Of a DNA stretch of 64,000 nucleotides, positions 32,738-42,719 are shown one piece after another. Under the pieces are notes generated by a model. It was not told where the DNA came from. It did no database searches and worked only from the letters and a program-made list of their open reading frames with translations. Source of the stretch: Strigamia acuminata. Taxonomy: Eukaryota > Arthropoda > Chilopoda > Geophilomorpha > Linotaeniidae. Location: contig OX442314.1 in the NCBI GenBank assembly GCA_949358305.1, positions 51,468,581-51,532,580 of the forward strand, written 5' to 3'. The first letter of the stretch is position 1. The number at the start of each line of letters is the position of its first letter. Made by a program: the position numbers and the translations under genes.

Positions 32738-33765
32738 TAGTAACCCCAAGACAAAAGTGGACACCTGATGACTTGGTGTGTGGAAAATGTAAATGTTTTA
32801 GAGGTTTTAATTTTTATTGATCTAAATTTGAACAAAAATTTTTTCTTTTGTTGTATTTTTTATTTTTACGTGACGGTATCGACAAGTTCTGTACAATTTT
32901 GTAAAATTATATTTTGGGTTCCGTAATAACCGCTGAAATAAATGATAATTTCGGAATTAGGAAACCAGTGCCACCTGATAAGGAAATCAAAAGTATTATT
33001 TAGTTCGAAGATTGATTCTATTATTAGGTGTGCCCGTGTTTTACGGAATGTAAACCCCGTGTAATATAACTGTAGTGATGGCACATGTTTAGAGGCCTAC
33101 CGACCGGTAAGTTGGATTTGGGCTTGGTTGGTTTCTCGATGGATTTGATTATGTCTAGAAAGTGTGAAATGGATTTTAATTTCAATTTTGCAACGTGGCA
33201 CCAATAACAATAATATTTGTCGAAAATTGTAACGAGATTAATTCGATTGAAAATTGCTTCTACGATTTCTCAATATCCGTGTTTTATCGAATGTAAACCC
33301 CGTATTGTGATACGGGGTTTACATCTGTCATTGCACGTTGGACGCACGCCGACATGTTGGATTTCGTTGAATTCCCGTTCGATTTTTCCTCGTGAAATTG
33401 CATCAATTTGTTTCATTTATCTTTAATTTTAGCTCGGGTATTTGTCTGATTTGTCTGACCGATGCGCTTGTTTTCTTGGAGCCGTGGTTTGGGTTTAAAA
33501 AAGAGGAATTTTCAAATTCTGGTAAATTATGTTCCAACTCAAATTTCTCTTCAATGAAACGATTTTGAAGTCCAATATTTACGAAGTGAAAAGTAACATT
33601 TTACGGAATTATTATTTTTATTTTTCTTAAAATTTGTCTATTTTTAATTCTAGTTTATTTTGATTTTTCGATTCGGCCTTTTGGCCTTTTTGGTTGAAAT
33701 CCGATACAAAATCTCAAGTTTGTTTTCATTGGGGGTGTAAAATCCAACTCTCTACCTCTGCGTGG
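32738..33765. other. Noncoding region with AACCCCGTA repeat and hairpin
   Basis: No gene supported. ATGTAAACCCCGT occurs near 33047 and 33291 in similar settings (GTGTTTTACGG or GTGTTTTATCG before it). From about 33230 to 33560 the sequence parallels 24725-25180. A perfect hairpin lies at 33291-33324. Confidence 0.55.
33291..33324. repeat. Perfect 15-bp stem hairpin
   Basis: ATGTAAACCCCGTAT, loop TGTG, then the exact reverse complement. It lies in the dispersed AACCCCGTA repeat; the related copy near 24760 has only the left arm. Could fold in RNA from either strand; no terminator or microRNA context can be shown. Confidence 0.85.
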
Positions 33766-34155
33766 TCACCCCTGGATAAACTGATGACTTGACAGTCTCA
33801 GTGGAAACAGAAGAGAGCTCTGGTCATTTTCAAATTTATTTGCTTCATTGTATTGTAAGCCCGCATCCTTCTTGACAGGAATGTGGCATTTAAATGTGTT
33901 TGTATTGTAAGCCCGCATTCCTCGAGTAGGTGTGGCATTTACAAACGCTTTAAATGCAGCTAAAATTGTCATTTTGTTGTAGTTCACTTGGTCGTATGTT
34001 CGCAGCTTGTTTTGCATGATCACATGTCCGAATTTGCTTGCAGAATGTCCTCTAGGTGCCAAGACACCTCTGGCGACGGAGTGGTCAGCTTTGGCTAGCC
34101 GAGCAGTCGCAAATAGTTGCTCTCCATCACCATCAAAAAAAAAAAATGGTAACAA
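33766..34155 (-). other. Unidentified 129-codon open stretch
   Basis: An open frame with an internal 53-bp imperfect duplication (TGTATTGTAAGCCCGCAT near 33850 and 33902). Starts in a T-run. No motif recognised; it may be repeat-derived. Weak support as a gene. Confidence 0.25.
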
Positions 34156-35343
34156 AATTTTATTTGAAATTTTAGGACTAGAATGGAACTTTGAACATGT
34201 ATTTTTTAAAATTTATCTTTAAGAATTGTTGAAACTTGTTTGAAATTTCTTCAGATGTTAAGTTAGTACAGATTTTGTTGCTTTTAAATATTTTTGGGGG
34301 CTGCAACTCCTTGTTAAAAAAAAGGAAAAAAGTATACGTGAAACTGCAAGGATCTAGCTAGACCTGTTGTTATTTTTCAATAATACAATCGTGGTGGCAA
34401 ATTTGTCTTTCTTTCACAGACAAAATGACAATAAAAACATAAAAGGAAAAATGTATAAGACAAATGACAAGTCATTCACACTCATCCTCTTTGGGAAAAC
34501 ACATGCAAATGGTTTCAATTGTGCGCTATTCTGTTCTTTCTTGGATATGTCATTTGTTCAGCCGGTATGGGACCATCAAAAGTGGCAAGAGGGAAAAACT
34601 GAAATCGGTTGGTGAAGACAATGCATCTGCCTATTCCTTCTATAATCTAGATGGAACAAACGAGCCAAGCAGCCACAGACAAAAAGAGCCGAGAAAAAAT
34701 TTATCTCTGTATCACACGCGTCCAATCTGCATTGCATAATGAATGCATTCAGCAGGGGGGAACCATCCTGCAACTATACCAACTGGATGTACTATTTTTC
34801 GACTCTTATCTCCCCCTTTTTGGTCCTTTTTATTGTGTATGTCGTTACAATAATTGAGTCCTGGATCGGCCATGAGGAGTGAGAAAAGTCGAGTCATTTT
34901 TAGGTCTATTGGTTGATTTTATTGGGATTGCCACATGTAACATTTGTTTATTCATTCAAATGAATTTCTATAATAACTTGTGAAAAGGAAACACACAGTT
35001 TTAAATTGAAATTAAAGACTTTAACTCAATGGATTGAATTCCAATGGTTAAGTTTACACAATCTTAAATCAAATCAAATAAATAAGAAAATTCAAAGTCA
35101 GAACAAGTAAGCAATCAATTATCTTTTCAATGTTAAGAGCTCTAACCAAAGCACCTGGCACCAAATGTCGCCACTATTATCGACGCTTGTTCAATTAACT
35201 TGACACGCACTCACAGGTTTGGTTTTGCTTTAAACTTATTCAGTATCTTCATGCAGCAGCAATCGTTGTCGAAAACCTTAGGCCCTGCAACAGATCGAGA
35301 TGCGTTAACCCGAGACGGTGTTTGGCTATTTTGTCCACGTCTC
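34156..35343. other. AT-rich region with a possible LTR/PBS junction
   Basis: No gene. Near 35168 the minus strand reads GTGGCGACA followed by TTTGGTGCCAGGTGC, the form of an LTR end plus primer binding site. If right, an LTR runs to the right through the 27-bp minisatellite. No duplication or coding region was found to confirm it. Confidence 0.3.
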
Positions 35344-35600
35344 CAGTGATCAAACTCAGATAAGAAAATTGAGTGAAAAAACTGAGATAAGAAAATTGAG
35401 TGAAAAAACTGAGATAAGAAAATTGAGTGAAAAAACTCAGATAAGAAAATTGAGTGAAAAAACTCAGATAAGAAAATTGAGTGAAAAAACTCAGATAAGA
35501 AAATTGAGTGAAAAAACTCAGATAAGAAAATTGAGTGAAAAAACTCAGATAAGAAAATTGAGTGAAAAAACTCAGATAAGAAAATTGAGTGAAAATTGGT
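35344..35600. repeat. 27-bp minisatellite, about 9 copies
   Basis: Unit GTGAAAAAACTCAGATAAGA plus AAATTGA, nearly identical across copies; the first copies have CTGAG for CTCAG. Because 27 is divisible by three and the unit lacks stops in two frames, both strands show an open frame of about 120-140 codons (plus strand repeat TQIRKLSEK). No start context or homology suggests a protein. Confidence 0.92.
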
Positions 35601-35677
35601 TGAAAAGGGAGGATAGGAAGAAATGGCTTGTTGACAAGGGATATGGCTGCTTTTCCGTCAATCCCCATGAAGGGTGA

Positions 35678-36137
35678 AAGAGTAATTAGCTAAGCCCAAA
35701 GAGTGTTGGACAAATATAAATAGAAATTAAAAATTAAAACAATTAAAAATAACGGCCAAACAAGGGAGGCCAAAGAGTAATAGGACTGAAGATTTTGATG
35801 TGGCATTCTAAATTCTGGCGTGTGTGTGCCTGACAACCTGCACATTGTTTACATGATAAAGAAAGAATAAGTTTCCAGTATACTAATTTAGATTGTTGCT
35901 ATGGATATAACAAAACAAAACGTCGGTTTTTAGCTCAATGTTGAATCAACATTACGCAACAAAAATACATGAAGAATTTGTTTGGTGTTAGTATTAATAA
36001 GCTCTTGTACCACGGCAAGGTCCCAACCATCACAGGAGAAAATTGGTAGAAAAGCCCTTAACCACCTAAGGAACGTTTCTGTTTGTCCCTGAAAAAAACA
36101 AAAAAATAAATATAAATTCTGTAGTTAGTAATTGTCC
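35678..36137. other. LINE 3' tail region, no gene
   Basis: AT-rich DNA downstream of the RNase H scrap on the minus strand. An intron-like GTAAGG...TTTTTTTCAG pair directly follows the RNase H frame (36137 to about 36090), perhaps by chance. Confidence 0.35.
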
Positions 36138-36608
36138 TTACCGCGCAGATCTTGCAGCCTCGTCTGCCTCCTCGTTTCCCAGGATTCCTTTGTGGCTGGG
36201 TATCCAGCAGAAACGAACGTCACATCCGACTTGTCTAACCTGAAATAGCAAATCCATGAGTGATGACACTTCAGGTTTTCGCGCACTCAGACACTGCAGC
36301 GCGTCTAAGCAATCTGTATAAATGATTACTTTTTCGTGATTCCAGTCCATGACGTGCTGCAGTGCCAGCCGGATTCCTTAGAGTTCCGCCTCGAATGGCA
36401 ATGCATTTCCGTTTAAAACTTTGGAAATGCTTTGTCCACAACACACGGCGGCCACTCCCACCTTCTCATCACTTTTGGAACCGTCGGTGTAGATGGCCCG
36501 GAAATGTTTGAAATCTTCTGTGTGGCGGTTGAAGAGAGACTGATATTCCGTTGGTACGGTTTTGGCCTTGCGAAATGCGCGATGGAAGTTGAGTCGTTTG
36601 TGGCGTGC
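36138..36608 (-). pseudogene. LINE RNase H domain fragment
   Basis: Encodes AIYTDGSKSDEKVGVAAVCC, then IIYTDCLDALQCL and CWIPSHKGILGNEEADEAAR, the RNase H of non-LTR retrotransposons of the Jockey/R1-related type. Asp, Glu, Asp and His positions are recognisable, but an in-frame TAA follows FEAEL near 36380, so it is dead. The 4.9-kb Gypsy element is inserted at its upstream edge with a GACTA duplication. Confidence 0.75.
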
Positions 36609-36922
36609 GACTATGAAGTGTATGATGGATTTAGATGGATTGATGGTGTTGGATTGAGAAAGGAACAACTCAGGGTTTGACCATCACCTTGGTGGCTATT
36701 TGCATAAGTGCATTTATTCTACAGGTACACACAGGTGGCGCTGCAAAGGGCGGCGTCACAAAATGTCAAAATAAGTATGGAGTACAATACACTCCAACAT
36801 CCCCTCAATTGTGTGACAGGAGGGAAAACAATTACAATATTGCAGTTGGAATAAAACATGAAATGAAATAATAAACAATACACAATTGAATTCTGACATG
36901 GAATAAATGAAAGTAATTTGAG

Positions 36923-37969
36923 TTATTGTGGGAAACCGTAAAATTGGGTTTGCTTGCGGTTTCTCCCAGATCTGCGTCTGCGTGCTGGTAGAGCAGGAAT
37001 CGCCGGTGGAGTCAGCGGGCGCAGGACAGGCATCACAACCGGAACGGGAGCAATGGGTTGGGCTGGAATAACCGCAGTTAAAGTGGGTGCATGAGCTGGG
37101 GCCTGGGTTGCTGTTGTTCGAGCGGCTGGCGTCTGTGCAGTTTGCGGCACATCTTGTGGCCAAACGAACGGAAAGCTGCTAGAACTTTCCCCCTCAATTG
37201 GGAGCGGGCGCCCAATTATAACACGCTTACGCATTTGGTCCACGTGTCTGGACCATTTCACAGCGTTGGCAACCTCGACCGTGTACGTGGTCGACGAGTT
37301 TTTTGCAAAAACGGTGCCTGGAACCCACTTGTCGTCGTGACGATAGTCTCGAACGTAGACTGGATCGCCAATTTCGAAACTCCTTGCTTTGTCCATGATG
37401 GTGACGTCGGGCAACAAACGAGGGTTGAGCAGGTGTAATCTGGTGCGCAACTGGCGCTGAAGGAAAATTTCAGCCGGTGACTTTTGTGTTGTCACGTGCG
37501 GGGACGAGCGGTACGAAAACAGGAAACGGTTCAAAGCTTCTGCAAGTAAAAGATTTTGTTTGATTAATTTCTCCAACTGATGCTTGAAGGTCTTGACGAA
37601 TCCCTCGACCGCTCCATTTGTGGCTGGGTGGTATGGCGGCAAAAACGTGTGTCGGACGCCATTCCCGGCCAAAAATTCGCGAAAACACGCTGCAGTAAAC
37701 TGTGGTCCGTTGTCCGAATGCACGTGGATCGGTAAGCCGTGTTGTGCAAACCAGTCCTGGAGAACGGCAATTGTTGCAGCGGTTGTGGTGGACGACATGG
37801 CGCGAACTTCGCACCACTTTGACTTCGCGTCCACGGCCAGTAGGAACGACTTTCCTAAGAATGGCCCAGCAAAATCGATGTGGACGCGGCCCCATACCTC
37901 GTCCGGTATCGGCCATCGAGTGGTGGACGAGCGAGGAGGAGCTGGGAGTGCCGTTGGCAAGCGTCGCAC
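36923..37969 (-). pseudogene. Gypsy integrase core and C-terminus, out of frame
   Basis: The catalytic core continues in the -1 frame relative to gag-pol, overlapping it by about 115 bp and with no ATG at its start. It holds the DDE triad: VHIDFAGPF, HSDNGPQF and TNGAVEGF, then a chromatin/SH3-like region (GDPVYVRDYR, WVPGTVF) and a proline/arginine-rich tail ending GRNRKQTQFYGFPQ. The break lies between the HHCC finger and the core, around 37930-37970. Because the LTRs are identical, it is a recent mutation, a polymorphism or an assembly error. Confidence 0.85.
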
Positions 37970-40900
37970 GAGCGCACGGTGCGTTCGACGTCATTGTCGA
38001 TGCCTGGCCACCAAACCGTGGTGCGCGCAAGTGATTTGGTGCGCACAATGCCGTAGTGGCCTGCATGCAATTCCGCCAAAATTGCAGCTTGCAGGCCGAC
38101 CGGAACCACGATTCTGTCAGATAAAAATAACACATTATCGAAAATGGAGAATGAGTCTCTGTGCTTGTAAAATAGTGCCATTTCAGGCGTGTGGTGCTGC
38201 CATCCATTTCGTGCGCACTGAAGCACGGCTTGCAACAGGGGGTCAGCTGCATAGGCTGCGAGCAGAGACGTTGGTGAAACTGGAAACTGGCGGACTGACG
38301 TGGAAAAAATCTGAATTGCGCCGACTTCAAGGTCCTCTGTGGTGTCGACCAAAGGTTGGGGGTTTCTGGACAATCCATCCGCGATCGCGTTGTCCGCTGC
38401 TGGAACGTGGGTGATCTGGAAATTGTAAGCAGAGAGAAAAACCGCCCAGCGATGGAGGCGTGCAGCCACGATCTGGTTGCAGCCTTTCTTTTCTCCAAAA
38501 ATCGACACTAAGGGCTTGTGGTCGGTGCGGAGCATGAATCGTCTGCCGAACAAATAATGGTGAAATTTACGCACACCAAACACAATTGCGTAACCTTCGC
38601 GGTCGATCTGCGCGTAGTTGCGCTGCGCAGGCGACAAAAGGGAGGACGCGAATGCAATCGGGCGATGCACTGCTGCGCTGTCGATGTGGGAGAGGAAGGC
38701 TCCGACTCCCACTGGCGAAGCATCGACCGTCAAAAATACTGGTTTGCGTTGGTCGTAATGTGCCAGCGCCGATTCCGTTGAAACCGACGTGCGAACCTCT
38801 TGCCATGCCGTCTCGTGCTGTTTGGTCCAAGTCCACTTGACGTTGTCGCGTGTCAGGCTGTACAGCGGCTCGAGCAGGGTCGACAAGTTGGGCACAAATC
38901 GGCCATAGTAGTTTACTAGGCCTATAAACGACTTGAGAGAAGTGACGTCCAAAGGACGAGACGAGTTCCGCAGCGGCTCTATTTTCGAGGCAATCGGTGA
39001 AATCCCTTGTTTGGAGATTTGCAGGCCTAAAAAATCAACAGATTGGCGCAAGAACTTGCATTTAGATTTACTCAAAGTCAGTCCAGATCGGTTGAATGCA
39101 GCTAGCAAGCGATCGAGATTGTCCAAGTGAATGTCGTTAGTTGCGCCTGTGACCGCCGAGTCGTCGATGTAAGGTTGTGTTGCATCTATTTCTGTCGTCA
39201 AATCGTCCATTGTGCGTTGGAACAGCGCTGGAGCCGTGGAAATCCCGTAAAAAAGTCTATTGACACGAAAAAGCCCAATGTGGGTGTTAATGGTGCATAA
39301 ATCTTTGCTGGCGTCGTCCAATTCGAGTTGGTTGTACGCATGATTCATGTCGAGTGTGGAATAAGATTCCCCACCCGACAACTTTGCTGCCACGTCAGCG
39401 AACAGCGGCAATGGGTATGAGCACGGGAGCACCGCCTTGTTGACAGTGCGGTTGTAGCACCCGGCTATCTTCATTGTGCCGTCCGACTTACGGACGTGCA
39501 TGATGGGCGTAGCCCATTTGGAGGACGCAACAGGAGAAATTATGCCCAAAGCTTGCAATCGATGCAATTCCTTTTCGAGGTCAGGCTTAACGGACAGCGG
39601 AACTGGGTAGGCCTTGAGAAATATCGGTTTGAAATGTGTGTCAATGTCAATACTCACGGTGGTCGGCAGGTAGCGACCAATCTCGTCACGAAAAACGTTT
39701 TCGTGTTTGTGCAGCAAAGCGTCCAACTTTGCCAAAATTTCCGGAGTCGCCGTGGTGAGCGGAGCAGCAAACGGCAGAGGAGCGGCAGACGTCGCAGGAG
39801 CAGCGGCAGCAGCAGCAGCAGCAGCAGCAGCAGGGGCGTCTGTCACAGCCGGCGGCGGAACGAGAGGAGCAGCGACGGGCGGAGGTGTGGGCACAGCACC
39901 TGCACTCGGCGTGAGGGCGTACACGACAGCACCAACCGCATCCTTCGTTTTCTCGATGAGGCCAAACGCATCCAGCCAGTCGCGACCCAGCAGCGGAACG
40001 GTGCCAGCGGTCGCCACACACAACGGCAAACGAAACGAACGATCGCCATAATGCACCGGGACGGTGCAAACGCCTTCCATCGGCAGCGCGTGGCCGTCGT
40101 ACGACGACATCTCGATGTCCAGCGGATCTAAAGGAAACTGACGAAAATGCTGATTATAAAATTGGTTACTAATGAACGTTGCACCAGCGCCTGTGTCCAA
40201 CTCCATCCAGAGCTTGGTGGACGCAATGACAACTTCAATAACAAGCGGTTTGACGCGCTTGATTGCCACAGCATTAACAGTTCCAGTTCGAGGTGACTCC
40301 GACGGTTCAATCGAATAAAAGGGCAGCTGCTTTGGTTCCACATCGATTGCGTGATGTGGCGTCGACTTCGAAGCAGCTCGCAAGCATGCCGACTGGATAT
40401 GGCCTTCGCGACCGCAGTTGTTGCATTTGTACGTGCGGTATTTGCAGTCCGCACGTTTGTGACCTTTTCCGCCGCAGGAATAGCACTTGTCGGGGTCGCG
40501 TTGGTGTTTCGCACCCGTCGACTTGCGGTGAGGCCCAGCGGCGCCCTTCGCGGGGCGTTTGCCACTGTCGTTATATTTAGCACTGAATTTCGATTTATTA
40601 CTGACTTGATGCACGGAGGTGGACGCGGTGGTGAAACTCATGATGTCGGAGCTGACCAACTCAGCAGCGATGGCGGCAGCCAAAGCTGTCTCGAAGGTAA
40701 GATCCGTTTTCAAATACAGTGTTTCCTGGACTGCTCGCATGTTGAGTCCAAAAATGAACTGATTCCTCAGCTCGTTGTTGAGGTTATCACCCAGCTCACA
40801 ATATTTTGTGAGCGCTTGTAAGGCGTCGGCGAACTCGGTGACCGTCTCGCCTTTGTTGCGTCGGCGGGAACGGAAGCGAATGAGCTCGCCCTGGGCCAGC

Positions 40901-41148
40901 GGCTTCGGTTTCTGATGTTTCTCGACGAGTGCCGTGATTTCCGCGTATTTCATCGTGGTTGGGTCTCTTGGCCGGACCAAATCCACGATTTTTTGTACCG
41001 TTGCCATGCCGACACAGGCCAACAGGTAGTTGACCTTGTCTGCGTCTTGCGTGATTTTATTACAAGCAAAGACGCACTTCATTTGAAATAAATACGTTGA
41101 CCAGTCGTCCGACGGGTTGTATTTTTCAGGGTTCCCGGTCAGCGGCAT
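37855..41148 (-). CDS. Gypsy Gag-Pol, frame broken in integrase
   Basis: Gag, protease, RT, RNase H and the integrase zinc finger lie in one frame from ATG at 41148 (1097 codons). Two CCHC knuckles (about residues 222-235 and 242-255), protease LDTGAGATFI (DTG about 318), an alanine-rich linker from a GCA/CAG repeat, RT with LDMNHAYNQL and YIDD (about 660), RNase H with TVDASPVGVGAFL, and the HHCC finger ending CDACQRH. After that the frame runs into noise and stops at 37855, while the DDE core continues in another frame. Gag and pol are fused without a frameshift, unlike the 13.5-kb element. Confidence 0.92.
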   Translation of the reverse strand: MPLTGNPEKYNPSDDWSTYLFQMKCVFACNKITQDADKVNYLLACVGMATVQKIVDLVRPRDPTTMKYAEITALVEKHQKPKPLAQGELIRFRSRRRNKGETVTEFADALQALTKYCELGDNLNNELRNQFIFGLNMRAVQETLYLKTDLTFETALAAAIAAELVSSDIMSFTTASTSVHQVSNKSKFSAKYNDSGKRPAKGAAGPHRKSTGAKHQRDPDKCYSCGGKGHKRADCKYRTYKCNNCGREGHIQSACLRAASKSTPHHAIDVEPKQLPFYSIEPSESPRTGTVNAVAIKRVKPLVIEVVIASTKLWMELDTGAGATFISNQFYNQHFRQFPLDPLDIEMSSYDGHALPMEGVCTVPVHYGDRSFRLPLCVATAGTVPLLGRDWLDAFGLIEKTKDAVGAVVYALTPSAGAVPTPPPVAAPLVPPPAVTDAPAAAAAAAAAAAPATSAAPLPFAAPLTTATPEILAKLDALLHKHENVFRDEIGRYLPTTVSIDIDTHFKPIFLKAYPVPLSVKPDLEKELHRLQALGIISPVASSKWATPIMHVRKSDGTMKIAGCYNRTVNKAVLPCSYPLPLFADVAAKLSGGESYSTLDMNHAYNQLELDDASKDLCTINTHIGLFRVNRLFYGISTAPALFQRTMDDLTTEIDATQPYIDDSAVTGATNDIHLDNLDRLLAAFNRSGLTLSKSKCKFLRQSVDFLGLQISKQGISPIASKIEPLRNSSRPLDVTSLKSFIGLVNYYGRFVPNLSTLLEPLYSLTRDNVKWTWTKQHETAWQEVRTSVSTESALAHYDQRKPVFLTVDASPVGVGAFLSHIDSAAVHRPIAFASSLLSPAQRNYAQIDREGYAIVFGVRKFHHYLFGRRFMLRTDHKPLVSIFGEKKGCNQIVAARLHRWAVFLSAYNFQITHVPAADNAIADGLSRNPQPLVDTTEDLEVGAIQIFSTSVRQFPVSPTSLLAAYAADPLLQAVLQCARNGWQHHTPEMALFYKHRDSFSIFDNVLFLSDRIVVPVGLQAAILAELHAGHYGIVRTKSLARTTVWWPGIDNDVERTVRSCDACQRHSQLLLARPPLDGRYRTRYGAASTSILLGHS

Positions 41149-41518
41149 CGAAATGGCAGGAAAATACAAGCGAAAATGGGAATCGTGTAGGAAAAACTCA
41201 CGTGGCCTACGTTAGGCCTAGCACGCGGACGCGTGGTCAGAAAGTCCGAAAATCGTCGAAAATCGCATCTAGACACTCCAAACTTCTGTGGATGTTGCGT
41301 GGAACATGAATCTCATCCCTCGTCGCCAATTGAAGTGTATGATGGATTTAGATGGATTGATGGTGTTGGATTGAGAAAGGAACAACTCAGGGTTTGACCA
41401 TCACCTTGGTGGCTATTTGCATAAGTGCATTTATTCTACAGGTACACACAGGTGGCGCTGCAAAGGGCGGCGTCACAAAATGTCAAAATAAGTATGGAGT
41501 ACAATACACTCCAGACTA

Positions 41519-41826
41519 TTCTTTGAATTTTTCTCACTAGAAACCTGATGAGTTGACGACACAGGGCAAATTACGACAAATTGTGTTTGCACTAATTCGT
41601 CTTGAAAGATTCTAACGAAATCGTCAAATACGAAATTTCTCAATATATCACGCCCGCAGGAATTACACTTGATGTCACGGTGGATGCAGACAGGGGCTGC
41701 TGCGTGTTTCTCTACACCACCCTCATCGGGAAAATCAAGATTAGAAGGAATGACTCCAGCAGGAGGCCCAAAAGGAAGTGTAGTGACCTCCGATCTTATT
41801 CCTCTAAAGTCACTACTGGCTGCCAC
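41519..41826 (-). other. Open stretch with ZZ-like CxxC, unidentified
   Basis: Minus-strand frame interrupted by the Gypsy insertion. It encodes GGVEKHAAAPVCIHRDIKC followed by NSCGRDI, resembling the first half of a ZZ-type zinc finger, but the rest of the finger is not visible. Probably an exon remnant; the partner sequence across the insertion is the LINE scrap. Confidence 0.3.
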
Positions 41827-42719
41827 AACGGGACTTACACAAACTACACTAAATCTTACAATAATTCTAACTTAGCAAATAAACACCAAGTTATTTCAAT
41901 AAAATCTCAATGGATTTATTTGGTTTTCTGTTGAATAAATCACTTAAAACTAATACAAATAAATACGAGATACATTTTTAAGTAATAAACTAACGATTTA
42001 AATTACACAATGCTAAAAAATGACTAAATAAAATACTTTAAAGAAACGAGCATGAAATAAGAAAAGTGGCGTCGATCGGTGCTGTCTTTCCGCTTTCGAC
42101 GTGGCTCGACGATGGCATCTTATCCGCAATCTTCTCTGAATTAATGTTCGCACGGTTAATAACGGAAGATTTTCCGAACCGCTTCTACTGCTCGAGACAC
42201 GCTTTCTCACTCGGGTCCTCACTTGCACGTCGGCAATGAGCGACCGTGACGGTGACAAATGGCGTCTCGATCTCCACTCAAAACTCTCCCAAATCTTGTT
42301 CACTCCCACGATTCGGGTTTTGTCCAGCACGCCGGCCTGAACGACAACCTTGACGGCGGCACAAACAAATTGGTTTAAATGAACTCCCGTCGCTAAAATG
42401 TCTCGTTGTTAAATCGTTTAACAACAAGAATGAAATCTCGAAATAACAATTCGGTTATTTCAAGAAAGGTGAGTTTCATAGCTTGGCAATTTGGCCTTAA
42501 AATTGTTGCAGAGTTTTCTGGGTTGTCTGGAGCAATTTCAGTTGACTAGTTTTGACAAGGTTTACAATAAGACTGAGGATTTCTTAGTTTTTTTCCTCAT
42601 TAGCAGGAAGCACTTCCTGTGCCACGTCCTCGTGGGTTGGTTGCCCTGGCAACCTCCCACATGCTATTTTTTGTTAATTTTTCCAAGTAGGACAAATTTC
42701 TCAATTACTCCAGGAAACT
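41827..42719. other. Anonymous sequence
   Basis: No gene supported. A 105-codon minus-strand stretch at 42013-42330 is arginine/serine-rich without motif. Short inverted motif GTTGTTAAATCGTTTAACAAC near 42403. Confidence 0.35.

Larger units (their letters stand above)
36614..41513 (-). mobile_element. Ty3/Gypsy retrotransposon, complete, 4.9 kb
   Basis: Two LTRs of 183 bp (36614-36796 and 41331-41513) are identical by eye, and the 4900-bp element is flanked by a GACTA duplication (36609-36613, 41514-41518), so insertion is recent. On the minus strand the LTR starts TGGAGTGTATTGTACTCCA. After the 5' LTR comes TTGGCGACGAGGGATGAG; its first 11 bases after TT match the 3' end I expect for tRNA-Ser(GCT), a likely primer site. 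A GAGGGGATGT tract precedes the 3' LTR. One gag-pol frame is followed by an overlapping integrase frame. Confidence 0.95.

Noticed and set aside
35344-35600. CRISPR-like array
   Set aside because: Units are contiguous 27-mers without unique spacers, in an insect genome; it is a minisatellite.
36090-36137. Intron after the LINE RNase H scrap, implying a domesticated gene
   Set aside because: The preceding frame has an in-frame stop and the downstream sequence has no coding signal.
39800-40070. Alanine-rich plus-strand ORF over the GCA repeat
   Set aside because: It comes from the trinucleotide repeat in the gag-pol linker; the minus frame carries the protein.
42013-42330. Arginine-rich 105-codon gene
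   Set aside because: No motif, no start context and no splice support; composition alone is not enough.
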